From an uncultured Bacteroides sp. (GTDB lineage: Bacteria > Bacteroidota > Bacteroidia > Bacteroidales > Bacteroidaceae), in assembly GCA_958477465.1 (NCBI GenBank), contig CAUEFX010000026.1, positions 1 to 50,669 on the forward strand: a stretch of 50,669 nucleotides of DNA, in the 5' to 3' direction. The position numbers and the translations under genes were made by a program. The number at the start of each line of letters is the position of its first letter. The first letter of the stretch is position 1. The notes beneath the pieces are model-generated. The model searched no databases, was not told the origin of the DNA, and saw nothing but the letters and a program-made list of their open reading frames with translations. This document shows positions 49,320 through 50,669 of this stretch, in pieces.

Positions 49320-49625
49320 GTGACGATTCTCCTTATGGCAGGTGTCTGCGCGCTTAACCATTTTATCATCGAAGATGAACTGCTGCTATATGCCATGATG
49401 TTTCTGACATTCGTTCTTATTCTTATACTCAAGATGAAGGCAAGAACAAGGATATGGAATTTTGTAGTTTATGCGGGATATAATATCCCTCTACTTTATT
49501 GTCTGTATCGCAAAGGCGACTATGGCACTTCTTTGTATTGGTGGACATTCTCATTGCTTTCTAATATAGCTCACCTATTGGCTCTTATCCTGTTTTCTGC
49601 AATTAACCAGCTGAAGAAAAGATAA
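49320..49625 (+). CDS. Small membrane protein of unknown function
   Basis: 101 residues, with three to four membrane segments (TILLMAGVCALNHFII, LLLYAMMFLTFVLILILKM, VVYAGYNIPLLYCLY, LLSNIAHLLALILFSAI) and a Lys/Arg end. No ATG opens it; the first codon used here is GTG. The frame is open and protein-like for about nine codons before that (RLKDKILWITV), up to ATA and preceded by a TAA stop, so the true start may be a non-standard codon near 49290. Family unknown. Confidence 0.6.
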   Translation: MTILLMAGVCALNHFIIEDELLLYAMMFLTFVLILILKMKARTRIWNFVVYAGYNIPLLYCLYRKGDYGTSLYWWTFSLLSNIAHLLALILFSAINQLKKR

Positions 49626-49696
49626 ATATATTAGTATCATTAGAATATTTACAGTTCCACTACTGTAAATATTCTGTTTAAATCGTTTATTAATAG

Positions 49697-50008
49697 TCAC
49701 AGAAATGTAGGAATAAACTCAATTCCCAAAGCACGAGCAATACGAAAGAAGCTCGAAATCTGTATATCAGTCTCTCCTTTTTCCACACGAGCAATATAAC
49801 TTCTTGCCGTGCCAACCTTTTCGGCTAACTCTTGTTGAGTTATCTTTAGTTCTTTCCGGCGATCACGCAATATCTCGCCATAATACCACGCTATTGACTT
49901 CTCATGGAAAGCAGTACGAGAGTCAGTACCCACTTCTCCATATTTATTGTCCAGTAGCTCACCCGCTGTATGTAACTTAGCTAACTTATGTTCATCCAAC
50001 TTTCTCAT
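49697..50008 (-). CDS. XRE-family antitoxin (HigA-like)
   Basis: 103 residues. The helix-turn-helix is in the C-terminal half: RRKELKITQQELAEKVGTAR then SYIARVEKGETDIQISSFF, with the final IARALGIEFIPTF. The N-terminal 45 residues are helical and probably bind the toxin. Its ATG overlaps the toxin stop by four bases, and the order toxin then antitoxin is that of HigBA pairs. It should neutralise the toxin and repress the shared promoter. Confidence 0.88.
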   Translation of the reverse strand: MRKLDEHKLAKLHTAGELLDNKYGEVGTDSRTAFHEKSIAWYYGEILRDRRKELKITQQELAEKVGTARSYIARVEKGETDIQISSFFRIARALGIEFIPTFL

Positions 50009-50370
50009 AACTCAAAGTCTTTTAATATCCGTTCAGCAATCTTTATTTGTTTACTATAGTCTTTTGTGGATTTCTTCAGAAAACCATTCAAAAGTAATAT
50101 CTTCTTTGAAAGAATGATGTTCTCATTATCAACAGCAAAAAGAATCGTTCTATATTCATTCGTATTAACAGAAACCCTCATTTCATACAAGTCCGTATGC
50201 TCCAGGTGTTTCACGAACTTCGTACTAAGTACATATTCTGTTCTGATAATATCCATAGTATGTTCAAACTTAGCTTTTACTTTATCTTGCAACATACTGT
50301 AGAACTCTACAAACTCATCTGAGAAATACAGTTCACGTATATCATTATCCTTCTTATCTGTTGCTTTCAT
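50005..50370 (-). CDS. RelE/HigB-family toxin
   Basis: 121 residues from the ATG at 50370; an ATG at 50397 lies upstream of the promoter element and is rejected. The RelE fold marks are YFSDEFVEFYSMLQDKVKAK (helical start), KFVKHLEHTDLYEMRVSVNT with the characteristic LYEMRV, then EYRTILFAVDNENIILSKKI, LLNGFLKKSTKD and IKIAERILKDFE. The GFLKKSTK end with basic residues is as in HigB/Gp49-like mRNA interferases. It cuts translated mRNA at the ribosome when antitoxin is absent. Confidence 0.9.
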   Translation of the reverse strand: MKATDKKDNDIRELYFSDEFVEFYSMLQDKVKAKFEHTMDIIRTEYVLSTKFVKHLEHTDLYEMRVSVNTNEYRTILFAVDNENIILSKKILLLNGFLKKSTKDYSKQIKIAERILKDFEL

Positions 50371-50374
50371 GATG

Positions 50375-50406
50375 CAAATGTAACTAATCAGATACAATTG
50401 AACAAA
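50375..50406 (-). promoter_or_regulatory. Promoter of the toxin-antitoxin operon
   Basis: On the minus strand TTTG (50406-50403), 20 bases, then TACATTTG (50382-50375), a full Bacteroides promoter. The last base of the -7 element is five bases from the A of the toxin ATG, so the message would have almost no leader. Confidence 0.78.
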
Positions 50407-50581
50407 TATAATATAGACTCTTTAAAGTATTTAACACAAATCACTTCAGGTTCTTATTCTTATCCTTTAGAAATTAGATATCTACTAAAAGCATTTTTCT
50501 CCGATCTGCTACCGGTCTACACCTGCACGATTCTTTTCCAAAGCCACAAGGTAGTTTACTTTTTGAACATCAATAAATAAC

Positions 50582-50613
50582 AAAAGCTCCGACCATTTCA
50601 GTTCGGAGCTTTT
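50582..50613. terminator. Hairpin terminator
   Basis: AAAAGCTCCGA (50582-50592) with TCGGAGCTTTT (50603-50613), a perfect 11-bp stem with a 10-base loop and T run. It belongs to a gene beyond or before the window edge; no gene that uses it is seen inside the window. Confidence 0.8.
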
Positions 50614-50669
50614 TACGGGTCAGTCCGAAACCCCTGTGGGTATGTTATGTTAAAATGCGAAAGTGAACT

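Noticed and set aside
50398..50580. A 60-codon plus-strand frame before the terminator at 50582.
   Set aside because: It has a TTG start, overlaps the toxin-antitoxin promoter and shows no protein family. The terminator after it may serve a different transcript.

Overview
The window looks like chromosome of a gut Bacteroides, plausibly the B. fragilis group. The evidence is a SusC/SusD outer-membrane pair, Bacteroidales-specific DUF proteins, ECF sigma factors, and promoters of the Bacteroides type (TTTG, about 20 bp, then TAnnTTTG) before many genes. Species was not tested.

Layout. 1-14.9 kb is ordinary core: NADH pyrophosphatase, a phosphosugar mutase, a C69 dipeptidase with an M23 metallopeptidase, alanine dehydrogenase, a VOC protein, a FabK/nitronate-monooxygenase-like flavoprotein, an ECF sigma factor overlapping an anti-sigma-like protein that carries both an inner-membrane helix and a beta-barrel-like C-terminus, nadC with a DUF4783 gene, and rlmH. 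15.5-23.3 kb is a four-gene SusC/SusD operon ending in a secreted adhesin-like protein with a type IX-style C-terminal sorting domain. 23.4-25.3 kb is a queuosine-precursor operon (transporter, queC, queF) led by a probable preQ1-I riboswitch. 25.4-37.5 kb holds a second ECF sigma factor, two outer-membrane proteins, a D-2-hydroxyacid dehydrogenase, pirin, a metallo-beta-lactamase-fold protein, DUF4468, a glyoxalase-like protein, a methyltransferase, an SLC13/RCK permease and a TlpA-like lipoprotein.

Immediately after tRNA-Thr(TGT) at 37.64 kb the sequence becomes visibly AT-richer, and up to about 46.6 kb it holds an island of mostly unrecognised small genes, nearly all on the plus strand: a lipoprotein, small membrane proteins in tandem, two proteins of the DUF1629/Imm11 style, a leucine-rich-repeat-like protein and other cytosolic orphans. 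Truncated duplicates, frameshifted remnants, palindromes and re-used leader sequences lie between them. The best reading is a decaying and reshuffling array of orphan immunity genes without visible toxin or recombinase. The core resumes with an unusual IMP dehydrogenase, a hexapeptide acetyltransferase, a small membrane protein and a HigB/HigA-type toxin-antitoxin pair.

Non-coding structure is rich. It includes three separate four-unit arrays of a 22-bp palindrome-headed tandem repeat (15.0, 38.9 and 48.3 kb), a 179-bp MITE with 19-bp terminal inverted repeats and a 10-bp target duplication (27.6 kb), a 52-bp element present in opposite orientations at both ends of a 37.7-kb stretch, and two families of near-identical terminator-like hairpins.
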